Assembly (NCBI GenBank): GCA_017526045.1
Contig: JAFXRX010000065.1
Coordinates: 1 to 5,888 of the forward strand
Direction: 5' to 3'
DNA: 5,888 nucleotides
Source: Opitutales bacterium
GTDB taxonomy: Bacteria > Verrucomicrobiota > Verrucomicrobiia > Opitutales > Intestinicryptomonadaceae
Below are positions 1 through 5,888 of this stretch, in pieces. Under the pieces are notes generated by a model, which was given only the letters and a program-made list of their open reading frames with translations, made no database searches and had not been told where the DNA came from. Both the position numbers and the translations under genes were made by a program. Positions within the stretch are counted from its first letter, which is position 1. Each line of letters opens with the position of its first letter.

Positions 1-1
1 G

Positions 2-868
2 CCAATTACCGCCACCGCGGCGTTTTTGGCTTCGTGCTCGATTGTTTCAATCCCGTTTTTCGCGGGCTATTACAGCAAGGAAATGATTGTAAACATTTCC
101 CTCTTGGGCATTCTCGACGACTTCTCGCAAAACGGAATTACAAACGTTTCGGCTCTGTTGGGCTTGGGCTCTTCCGCCGCGTTTAAGATTGCCACATTTG
201 CGATGGTCTTGGTCGCCGCGCTTCTTACGCCGCTTTACATGGGAAGGCTTTTCTTTGCGGTGTTTATGGGCAAGCCCCTGAGCCAAAAGGCTGCCGAGGC
301 TAAGGAAAGCCCGCTTTCTATGACGCTGCCTTTAATTGTATTGGGCGTATTTTCGCTTGCGGGCGCGTGGGGCGCGGTTTCGAAAAGTTTTATGTGGCTT
401 GGCGGCAAGATGTCGGGGCTGATTCCGACATCCGCTTCGCGCTTTATTGAGGGCGACTTTGGCTGGGGCAAATACCACGGCGCAATCGAGGGCGACTTCT
501 TGTTCAGCGTGGCGGGCTGGTCGATTTTGCTTTGCACTTTCATTTTGATAGTTGCCGCGTATTTTCTGTACGGAAAGGGAGCCGACAAGCTCGAGCAAAA
601 CCGCCCGGTTACCTACCATGTTTTGGAAAAGCACGGCTGGTTTGACGACATCTACAACTATTACGTTTTGAAAGTACAGCAGAGGTTTGCGATACTTTTA
701 AACGCGCTCGATTTGCTTTTAATCCAGGGCTTTTGTGTGAAGGGCATTGCGGCGCTTTCGCGCTTGGCGGGCATCGCATTCAAGGGCTGGCATTTCAAAT
801 GGGTTTCAAACTATGTGGTCTGGATGCTCGTTGGCGTTCTGGCGGCGTTTTTAATCTTGGCTTTTTAA
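2..868 (+). CDS. nuoL: NADH-quinone oxidoreductase subunit L, C-terminal part (5' end outside window)
   Basis: This is the C-terminal 288 residues of NuoL, the most distal antiporter-like membrane subunit of complex I, which moves protons across the membrane. The frame is open from base 2, and an in-frame TTG at 26 is an internal leucine rather than a start, because conserved NuoL sequence (PITATAAF then LASCSIVSIPFFAGYYSKEM) reads straight through it. The motif IPFFAGYYSKE matches the family's IPPFAGFFSKD/E of TM12, and its lysine (bases 77-79), a proton-channel residue in the family, is kept. Several hydrophobic helices follow, then a TM near bases 500-580. After that comes the charged segment EKHGWFDDIYNYYVLKVQQR and an amphipathic stretch fitting the long lateral helix HL. 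A last TM (VVWMLVGVLAAFLILAF) ends the protein. The stop is TAA at 866-868, and nuoM starts 4 bases later. Full NuoL proteins are about 610-690 aa, so roughly half is missing upstream. Confidence 0.95.
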   Translation, partial: PITATAAFLASCSIVSIPFFAGYYSKEMIVNISLLGILDDFSQNGITNVSALLGLGSSAAFKIATFAMVLVAALLTPLYMGRLFFAVFMGKPLSQKAAEAKESPLSMTLPLIVLGVFSLAGAWGAVSKSFMWLGGKMSGLIPTSASRFIEGDFGWGKYHGAIEGDFLFSVAGWSILLCTFILIVAAYFLYGKGADKLEQNRPVTYHVLEKHGWFDDIYNYYVLKVQQRFAILLNALDLLLIQGFCVKGIAALSRLAGIAFKGWHFKWVSNYVVWMLVGVLAAFLILAF

Positions 869-872
869 GACT

Positions 873-2357
873 ATGGAAATTTCTGAAATATTCTTGGTTT
901 CGGGCGTTTACGCGCCCCTTGTTTGCGCGCTTGCAATCGCGGCATTTTATAAAGCCGGCGGGTTTTTGGTTAAAACTATCGCAGCCGCGGGCTTTGCGAT
1001 TTCGCTTTTTAGCTCCGTTGCAAGCTTTTGGAAATGCTTCTGCGGCTGCCAAGTCGCGGCGGACTCGGTTTTCGGGCAGCTGGGCTTAAACGGCGTCTCG
1101 GCTGCGATGTACCTGTTGGCGGGCATTGTGGGCTTTGCGGCGTTTGTCTGGACTCTTTCAAGCCCAAAGAAAATCGAAAACATAACCGCTTACCTTCTTT
1201 GCATGCTTGCAATGCAGGGCGGGCTCATGGGAATGTTCGCAAGCCAAAACATTTTGTGGATGTACGCATTCCACGAATTTGCGCTCGTGCCGACGTTTAT
1301 CGCGATGTGCGTCTGGGGCGGCGAAAAGCGCAGGGCTGCCGCAATGGAAATGGCAATATACCTTACATTCGGCGCGCTTCTTGCGCTTTTGGGAATTATC
1401 GCCCTTGCCTTTGTTGCGACTCGCTCGCTTATTTTCAACCTGCCCGAGCTTGTGGAGGCGTTCGGCGCAAACGCCGTAAACCCGAAGGACGCGGGCTTTA
1501 TTTTCGCGGTGCTTGCCGTCGGCTTGGGCGCGCTCGTCTCGCTTTTCCCGCTGCATTCTTGGGCGCCGAAAACATACGAGCAGGCTCCGACAGCGTTTTC
1601 GATGCTGCATGCGGGCGTGCTTAAAAAGTTCGGCTTGTACGTTTTAATACAGGTTGCAATTCCGCTTTTGGGCGTGGGCGCGGCTTCGGCTTTGAAAGTC
1701 GTCGCCACTCTTGCGCTTTTCAACGTAATTTTCATTGGGCTATGCACAATGGCGCAGACAAACTTCAAGGCGATGGTTTCGTATTCGAGCGTCTCGCACA
1801 TGGGCTTGTGCTTTTTGGGCATTGCCTCTATGAGCGTTTTGGGAGCGGGCGGCTGCGTCTTGATAATGTTCGGCCACGGCTTGAGCGTTGCGGCTCTTTT
1901 TATATTTGCTGAAATTGTAAATGACAGATTTTCGACTTGCGACATGCGCCTTTTGGGCGGAGCGTACAAAAAGATGCCCGTTTGCGCGGGGCTTTTTGCG
2001 GCGGCCATCATGGCAAACATAGGGCTGCCCGGCTTTGCGAATTTCTGGGGCGAATTCTGCGTGTTTATTTCCCTTTGGAATTATAGCGCGGCGTTTTGCG
2101 CGCTTGCCGTTTTGGGGATAATAATTTCGGCAATCTACGGGTTGAGGGCTGTTGCAAACATCTTTTTAGGCGGCGAGGGCGAAAATGTGAAAACCCGCGG
2201 CGCGCGCGACATCTCCTGGCGCGAGAGGGCGGCGGTTTTGATTTTGCTTGCGGCTCTTGTAATTGTTGGTTTTTGCCCGCGGCTTATCACAAATCCGCTC
2301 AACGGCACTCTCTCGGACATTGCCTCGTACAATTTAACTCAAAAATCTGCAAAATAA
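873..2357 (+). CDS. nuoM: NADH-quinone oxidoreductase subunit M
   Basis: Complete NuoM of 494 aa, a usual length, and a polytopic protein with about 14 membrane helices. It is the middle antiporter-like proton-pumping subunit of complex I. Visible family marks are FHEFALVP with the TM5 glutamate (E135), FPLHSW (226-230), EQAPTA, GVLKKFG with the TM8 lysine (K252), YSSVSHMGL, the HGLS histidine, and LPGFANFWGEF with the TM12 glutamate (E394). Matched to the E. coli subunit as I remember it, K252 and E394 correspond without gaps to K265 and E407. The position of E. coli K234 in TM7 is L221 here, and the family's LPDAH loop reads APKTYEQ, which is unusual. A CFCGC cluster (C55, C57, C59) lies in an early loop. 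The ATG at 873 is chosen because it follows the nuoL stop by 4 bases and begins a normal TM1. No Shine-Dalgarno sequence precedes it. nuoN follows 4 bases after the stop. Confidence 0.95.
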   Translation: MEISEIFLVSGVYAPLVCALAIAAFYKAGGFLVKTIAAAGFAISLFSSVASFWKCFCGCQVAADSVFGQLGLNGVSAAMYLLAGIVGFAAFVWTLSSPKKIENITAYLLCMLAMQGGLMGMFASQNILWMYAFHEFALVPTFIAMCVWGGEKRRAAAMEMAIYLTFGALLALLGIIALAFVATRSLIFNLPELVEAFGANAVNPKDAGFIFAVLAVGLGALVSLFPLHSWAPKTYEQAPTAFSMLHAGVLKKFGLYVLIQVAIPLLGVGAASALKVVATLALFNVIFIGLCTMAQTNFKAMVSYSSVSHMGLCFLGIASMSVLGAGGCVLIMFGHGLSVAALFIFAEIVNDRFSTCDMRLLGGAYKKMPVCAGLFAAAIMANIGLPGFANFWGEFCVFISLWNYSAAFCALAVLGIIISAIYGLRAVANIFLGGEGENVKTRGARDISWRERAAVLILLAALVIVGFCPRLITNPLNGTLSDIASYNLTQKSAK

Positions 2358-2361
2358 AATT

Positions 2362-3798
2362 ATGGATAGTTCAAACGGATTTATTGCAACATCGGCTGAT
2401 TGGCTTGCGGTTCTGCCCGAGGCAATTTTGGCGTGCTTTGGCGTTTTGCTGATTTTGGCGGGGGCGTTCAAAAAATTTCCGCCAATCGCCTGCCGAATGC
2501 TTGCGTATTTGGGCTTTGCGGCATCTCTTGCAGCCCTGGCTTTCGCGGGCAAAGAAAGCGCGTTTTTTGAAACGCTTTCCTCCCGCGCGGAGTGCACCGC
2601 GCTCTTTGTCTTCTGCGGAATTTTGAGCGTTTCGATGTCCGCCCGCTACCTCGAAAGCCTCGCCACTAAAAACGCGGGGGAATTTTTCGGGATACTGATG
2701 TTTGCGGCCGCCGCGCTTTCGATTTTTTCAAGAAGCCAGCATCTAATGCTGACATTCGTCGCCCTCGAAGCTTCCGCGATATGCTTTTACGCGCTCATCG
2801 CGTGGGGCAGGCGCACGGTCGAAAATTTGGAGGCTTCCATACGCTATATAATTGCAAGCGGAGTTTCGGGCGCGTTTTTGCTCTTGGGCATCGCGTTTAT
2901 TTACGGGGCTTCGTTTGATATTGGCTCCGACATGCTTTATTTCGGCAATTTCACAGAGGGCGCGGGCAGCGCGCTTTTCGGCGTCGGCGCGGTTTTGGCA
3001 ATATCGGCTGTGTTCTTTAAGCTTAGCGCGTTTCCGTTCCAGTTCTGGTCTGCCGACGTCTACCAGGGCTCCCCGCTTCCCGTCGGGGCGTTTTTGGCTG
3101 TAGCCTCGAAATCCGCCGCGGTTTTTGTCTTGTACAAAATGCTCATAAGCCTTCCGTACTCCTCAAGTCTTGTGAATATTTTGAGCCTCAGCGCGGCCCT
3201 AAGCATAATCGTCGGCAACTTCGGCGGCATTGCCGAAAGAAATCCCAAGCGAATAATCGCCTTTTCGGGCATAGCAAACGCGGGCTATCTTCTCGTATTT
3301 TTGACTTCGGCTGTCGTGCTTTTAAATTTGGGAGCTGAAAACGCGAATATGATTTCGCTTACGCTTGTCTTCTACGTTTTGGCGTACGCCTTCGCGCTCT
3401 ATTCCGTGTTCTTTACGCAAAGCCTCAATTATTCCGAGAGCGACTACAATATGGATATTTGCGCATACAACGGGCTTTCCCAAAAAAATCCGCTTGCAAC
3501 AGTTTCCTTGACAGTCGCGCTCGCCTCCCTTGCGGGCATTCCGCCGACTGCGGGGTTCTTTGCAAAGCTGCTTGTGCTTGTTTTGGCGTACGCTGCGGGG
3601 CTTTACTGGCTCATGCTTGTTTTGATACTGGGCTCTGCCGCGTCAATCTACTACTATTTCAAGTGGATTAGAGCCTCCTGCGAGCCCGCAAAAGAGGGGG
3701 CGGTTTGCGGCTTCGGGCGCGGATACGCCTCGATTTTGCTTGCGCTTACGCTTGCGATTTTGATTTTGGGCGTAAAATACGCGCTTTATTTATGCTAA
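2362..3798 (+). CDS. nuoN: NADH-quinone oxidoreductase subunit N
   Basis: Complete NuoN of 478 aa, a usual length, and the third antiporter-like proton-translocating membrane subunit of complex I, with about 14 predicted helices. The proton-path residues are all visible: the TM5 glutamate in FVALEAS (E136), the TM7 lysine in FFKLSAFPFQFW (K220), the TM8 lysine in AVASKSAAVF (K250) and the TM12 lysine in GIPPTAGFFAK (K402). These correspond to E133, K217, K247 and K395 of E. coli NuoN as remembered. The loop SADVYQGSPLPVGAFL matches the family pattern TPDVYEGAPTPVTAFL, which separates NuoN from NuoM and NuoL. The ATG at 2362 sits 4 bases after the nuoM stop and gives a standard N-terminus entering TM1. 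Its upstream region is A-rich with no Shine-Dalgarno motif. It is probably the last gene of the nuo operon, because a strong terminator starts about 20 bases after its TAA. Confidence 0.96.
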   Translation: MDSSNGFIATSADWLAVLPEAILACFGVLLILAGAFKKFPPIACRMLAYLGFAASLAALAFAGKESAFFETLSSRAECTALFVFCGILSVSMSARYLESLATKNAGEFFGILMFAAAALSIFSRSQHLMLTFVALEASAICFYALIAWGRRTVENLEASIRYIIASGVSGAFLLLGIAFIYGASFDIGSDMLYFGNFTEGAGSALFGVGAVLAISAVFFKLSAFPFQFWSADVYQGSPLPVGAFLAVASKSAAVFVLYKMLISLPYSSSLVNILSLSAALSIIVGNFGGIAERNPKRIIAFSGIANAGYLLVFLTSAVVLLNLGAENANMISLTLVFYVLAYAFALYSVFFTQSLNYSESDYNMDICAYNGLSQKNPLATVSLTVALASLAGIPPTAGFFAKLLVLVLAYAAGLYWLMLVLILGSAASIYYYFKWIRASCEPAKEGAVCGFGRGYASILLALTLAILILGVKYALYLC

Positions 3799-3819
3799 AT
3801 TTTCGGGGAATTTTTCTGC

Positions 3820-3858
3820 AAAAAAAGTCGGCACATAAAAAAATGTGCCGATTTTTTT
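3820..3858 (+). terminator. Rho-independent terminator after nuoN, possibly bidirectional
   Basis: A perfect 9-bp stem (TCGGCACAT at 3828-3836 pairing with ATGTGCCGA at 3843-3851) closes a six-A loop and is followed by seven T (3852-3858). Seven A (3820-3826) precede the stem, separated by one unpaired G at 3827. The A-tract could extend the hairpin or act as the U-tract on the minus strand, so the element could stop transcription both ways. Nothing on the minus strand nearby needs it. It separates the nuo operon from the downstream suf operon. Confidence 0.93.
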
Positions 3859-3916
3859 ATTGAAAGAACATCTTAGTCTGATGAATTTCTTTGCTTATTT
3901 TTAAAGTATTTTGTCT
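3859..3916 (+). promoter_or_regulatory. Probable promoter region of the suf operon (boxes not resolved)
   Basis: This 58-base AT-rich stretch lies between the terminator and the first gene of the next operon, so a promoter is expected here. A TTGAAA at 3860-3865 resembles a -35 box, but no good -10 lies 16-18 bases on. TATTTT (3896-3901) and TAAAGT (3902-3907) are each 4/6 matches to a -10 but lack a matching -35. No palindrome resembling an IscR or SufR operator and no Shine-Dalgarno sequence is visible. The position is inferred from context only. Confidence 0.35.
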
Positions 3917-4318
3917 ATGTCCAGAAGAGATTTCCAGCGCGTAATCGAGGCGATATTAAAAGACGACAAACGCTACGCTGTGGGCGCGTACGTGTTTGTG
4001 CGCATGGCTTTGGACTACACCGTGAAAAACCATAAAAAAAATCCCGACGCCAAGAACGGCTCGCACGTCAGCGCGGAGGAGCTTTTGGAGGGCTGCAGGG
4101 TCTTCGCGCTCGAAACCTTCGGGCCGATGGCGGCGGAGCTTTTCAAGGAGTGGGGCGTAAAGGATTGCGCCGACATAGGGCAAATCGTTTTCAACATGGT
4201 AAAAGTCGGCGAAATGAGCAAGACCGACGACGACAAAATCGAGGATTTTTCAGGCGGCTACGATTTTTACGAGGCGTTTGAAAGACCGTATTTACCAAAG
4301 AGCAAGGGCGGATTATGA
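3917..4318 (+). CDS. Conserved protein of unknown function, Plancto/Verruco-restricted (Minf_1886-like) family, first gene of suf operon
   Basis: A 133-aa soluble protein with no signal peptide or membrane helix and no known function. It is recognised by pattern: an N-terminal FQRVIEAILKDDKRYAVGAY then VFVRMALDYT (6-35), a lysine-rich linker, HVSAEELLEGCRVFALETFG (50-69), EWGVKDCADIGQIVFNMV (78-95), GEMSKTDDD (98-106) and GGYDFYEAFERPYLP (113-127). This order resembles the family known as Minf_1886 or Plancto_Ver_chp, remembered as confined to Planctomycetes and Verrucomicrobia. It looks mainly helical. Two isolated cysteines (C60, C84) do not form a metal motif. The ATG at 3917 is preferred over an in-frame TTG at 3911 because the family-like sequence begins right after it. 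Neither start has a Shine-Dalgarno sequence. Its stop overlaps the sufC start in ATGA, which suggests translational coupling and a role linked to Fe-S assembly. That role is inference from position only. The family call is fairly sure, the function unknown. Confidence 0.8.
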   Translation: MSRRDFQRVIEAILKDDKRYAVGAYVFVRMALDYTVKNHKKNPDAKNGSHVSAEELLEGCRVFALETFGPMAAELFKEWGVKDCADIGQIVFNMVKVGEMSKTDDDKIEDFSGGYDFYEAFERPYLPKSKGGL

Positions 4319-5058
4319 AACAGGGGCTTTTAATCGAAAATTTGTCGGTCGAAGTCGCGGGCAACAGGGTTGTCGACGGGCTTAATTTGCACGTTCCGCA
4401 GGGGGAAGTGCACGCGGTTATGGGGCCCAACGGAACGGGCAAAAGCTCGCTTAGCAAGGCGCTTGCGGGCAACAAGGACTACAAGATTTTGTCGGGCAAA
4501 GCCGAGCTTGACGGCGTAAATTTAATCGGCATGCAGCCCGAGGAAATTTCAAAAGAGGGGCTTTTTCTGGCATTCCAGTACCCCGTTGAAATCCCGGGGG
4601 TAAGCATCGCAAATTTCATACGCGCCTGCCTTAAAGCCCGCCTTCCGGAGGGCGAAGACATCCACGCGCCGACGTTTTACAAGGAGCTTTACGCGAGGAT
4701 GCAGGAGCTTGGCATGGACAAGTCGTTTTCCTCGCGCGGGCTGAACGTCGGCTTTTCAGGCGGCGAAAAAAAGAGGTGCGACATTCTTCAAATGCTCATG
4801 CTAAAGCCCAAAATCGCAATCCTCGACGAAACCGACAGCGGGCTTGACATCGACGCTTTGCGCATCGTCTCCGACGGCGTCAACGCCGCGCGCGCGCGCG
4901 GGCTTGGCGTGCTTTTAATCACCCACTACCAGAGGCTTTTGGACCACATAAAGCCCGACAAAGTCCACGTCATGTTCGGCGGCAAAATCGTAAAAACAGG
5001 CGGCGCGGAGCTTGCTTTGGAGCTCGAAAAAAGCGGGTACGAAAACTTTAAAAAGTAA
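4315..5058 (+). CDS. sufC: SUF Fe-S cluster assembly ATPase SufC
   Basis: A 247-aa cytosolic ABC-type ATPase, the normal SufC length, which powers the SufBCD scaffold that builds iron-sulfur clusters. In order: Walker A GPNGTGKS (37-44), Q-loop in LAFQYPVEIPG (Q88), the ABC signature FSGGEKKR (147-154), Walker B IAILDETDSGLD (167-178, with catalytic E172 and the D-loop) and the H-loop histidine in LLITHYQR (H204). The FQYPVEIPGV and ILDETDSGLDIDAL motifs are specific to SufC among ABC ATPases. There is no membrane domain, as expected. The residue after the signature is C155, where asparagine is common, a minor variation. The start codon overlaps the upstream stop by 4 bases, and AAGGG at 4304-4308 is a weak ribosome binding site. 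This is the only start in the window with one. Its TAA overlaps the sufB ATG by one base. Confidence 0.97.
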   Translation: MKQGLLIENLSVEVAGNRVVDGLNLHVPQGEVHAVMGPNGTGKSSLSKALAGNKDYKILSGKAELDGVNLIGMQPEEISKEGLFLAFQYPVEIPGVSIANFIRACLKARLPEGEDIHAPTFYKELYARMQELGMDKSFSSRGLNVGFSGGEKKRCDILQMLMLKPKIAILDETDSGLDIDALRIVSDGVNAARARGLGVLLITHYQRLLDHIKPDKVHVMFGGKIVKTGGAELALELEKSGYENFKK

Positions 5059-5888
5059 TGGAAAAAAATTCGGACAAGTTGGATTTTTCCTCCGAGGCGG
5101 GCAATTTCAGCTATGCCGAAAACTACGCATTCGACGCGGGCGTGGGCATAAACGAAGAAACCGTGCGCTACATCTCGCGCGTCAAAAACGAGGACGAATG
5201 GCTTACGAAATTCCGCCTCGACGCGCTCAAAATTTTCCGCGAAAAAGAAAACCCGACGCACTGGGCGACTTCGCGGCTCAACGAGCTCGACTTTTCAAAA
5301 ATCCGATACTATCTGGCAAAGGACAAAAAAAATTCGCGCTCTTGGAACGACGTTCCAGAAGACGTGAAAAAAACCTTCGAGCGCCTCGGCGTCCCCGAGC
5401 AGGAGCGCAAATTTCTTGCGGGCGTGGACGCGCAGTTCGACTCCGAGTCGGCGTATTCAAGCATGAAGGCGCACTTGGCGGAGCAGGGCGTAATTTTTGT
5501 CGGCCCCGACGAAGGCCTGAAAAAATACCCCGAAATTTTTAAAAAGTATTTTTGCTCGGTCGTGCCAGTCGGCGACAGCAAATACAGCGCGCTCAACTCC
5601 GCCGCGTTTTCGGGCGGCAGCTTCATTTACGTGCCAAAGGGCGTGAAAGTCAAGCAGCCCCTGCAGGCGTATTTCAGAATAAACGCCGAAAGCTTCGGGC
5701 AGTTCGAGCGCACGCTGATTATTGCCGACGAAGGCGCGGAGCTTATGTACATGGAAGGCTGCACCGCCCCGCGCTTCGAGACGAGCACGCTGCACTCGGG
5801 CGTCGTCGAGCTTGTCGCGCTGAAGGGCGCGAAAATCCAGTACGTTACAGTCCAAAATTGGTCGAACAATATTTTTAACCTCGTAACC
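5058..5888 (+). CDS. sufB: SUF Fe-S cluster assembly scaffold protein SufB, N-terminal part (3' end outside window)
   Basis: The first 277 codons of SufB, the scaffold on which new Fe-S clusters form, in complex with SufC and normally SufD. The frame is open from the ATG at 5058 to the last base with no stop. SufB is usually about 465-495 aa, so a little over half is present. Visible family marks are the N-terminal INEETVRYISRVKNEDEW, then FERLGVPEQERKFLAGVDAQ, SALNSAAFSGGSFIYVPKGV, AYFRINAESFGQFERTLIIA, DEGAELMYMEGCTAP and TVQNWSNN. The cysteine in EGCTAP (C235) corresponds by context to the conserved core cysteine near residue 254 of the E. coli protein. The start is set by the TAATG junction with sufC and by a short hydrophilic lead into the conserved region. 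No Shine-Dalgarno motif is seen, only A-rich sequence. sufD and a SufS desulfurase probably follow, but that lies outside the window. Confidence 0.97.
   Translation, partial: MEKNSDKLDFSSEAGNFSYAENYAFDAGVGINEETVRYISRVKNEDEWLTKFRLDALKIFREKENPTHWATSRLNELDFSKIRYYLAKDKKNSRSWNDVPEDVKKTFERLGVPEQERKFLAGVDAQFDSESAYSSMKAHLAEQGVIFVGPDEGLKKYPEIFKKYFCSVVPVGDSKYSALNSAAFSGGSFIYVPKGVKVKQPLQAYFRINAESFGQFERTLIIADEGAELMYMEGCTAPRFETSTLHSGVVELVALKGAKIQYVTVQNWSNNIFNLVT

Noticed and set aside
26..868. The TTG at 26 as the start of a separate short gene.
   Set aside because: The frame is open upstream to base 2 and the conserved NuoL TM12 region crosses the TTG, so it is an internal leucine of a gene cut by the window edge.
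1158..2020. Long open frames on the minus strand opposite nuoM (up to 276 codons).
   Set aside because: Their translations are low-complexity and rich in Lys, Ala, Pro and Ser with no recognisable domain; they mirror the codon bias of nuoM, which is a certain gene.
3860..3890. CTGATGA at 3878-3884 with GAAA at 3862-3865 recalls the conserved core of a hammerhead ribozyme.
   Set aside because: Only 12 bases separate the two boxes, which leaves no room for the helices of any hammerhead permutation, and no complementary stem follows CTGATGA.
3881..3904. A 7-codon ORF (MNFFAYF) just upstream of the unknown gene, a possible leader peptide.
   Set aside because: It has no ribosome binding site, no run of a regulatory amino acid and no attenuator hairpin after it; it is easily explained by chance in AT-rich sequence.
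4887..4900. A (CG)7 alternating tract, a possible Z-DNA-forming or slippage-prone repeat.
   Set aside because: It lies inside sufC and simply encodes Ala-Arg-Ala-Arg in a helix near the C-terminal part; the reading frame is intact.
5012..5878. Open plus-strand frames of 176 and 108 codons overlapping sufB.
   Set aside because: They are Arg-rich out-of-frame readings. The sufB frame from 5058 to the window end carries clear family motifs throughout.

Overview
The window is a protein-dense, single-strand stretch (everything reads +) of a bacterial chromosome with two adjacent operon segments. The best guess for the source is a member of the Verrucomicrobia/Planctomycetes group, probably Verrucomicrobia. 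This rests mainly on the small gene at 3917-4318, which looks like the uncharacterised Plancto/Verruco-restricted family (Minf_1886-like), and on the character of the NuoM and SufB proteins. The assignment was made from remembered family patterns, not a search. Base composition is mixed: GC-rich codons sit beside many TTT, TTG and AAA codons, with no obvious composition break, so I see no sign of recent transfer.

Region 1 (2-3798) is the 3' end of a respiratory complex I (NADH:quinone oxidoreductase) operon: the C-terminal part of NuoL, then complete NuoM and NuoN. The genes are separated by only 4 bases each. These three antiporter-like membrane subunits form the distal proton-pumping arm. 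NuoN and the visible part of NuoL keep their key charged residues. NuoM does not: the mid-membrane lysine of TM7 is a leucine (L221), and the usual LPDAH loop is replaced.

Region 2 (3799-3916) is a short AT-rich intergenic spacer. It holds a strong rho-independent terminator, flanked by an A-tract and a T-tract and so possibly bidirectional, followed by the likely but poorly resolved promoter region of the next operon.

Region 3 (3917-5888) is the start of a SUF iron-sulfur cluster assembly operon: a 133-aa protein of unknown function, then sufC (ATPase) and sufB (scaffold; runs off the window end). The unknown gene and sufC overlap in ATGA, and sufC and sufB overlap in TAATG, so all three are probably translated together. 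The unknown protein is therefore a candidate accessory factor of Fe-S assembly. The two operons are functionally related, because complex I is one of the largest Fe-S cluster consumers in the cell.

No RNA genes, mobile elements, CRISPR arrays or long repeats were seen. Most of the window is ordinary housekeeping sequence. The points worth following up are the NuoM TM7 substitution and the unknown gene coupled to sufC.
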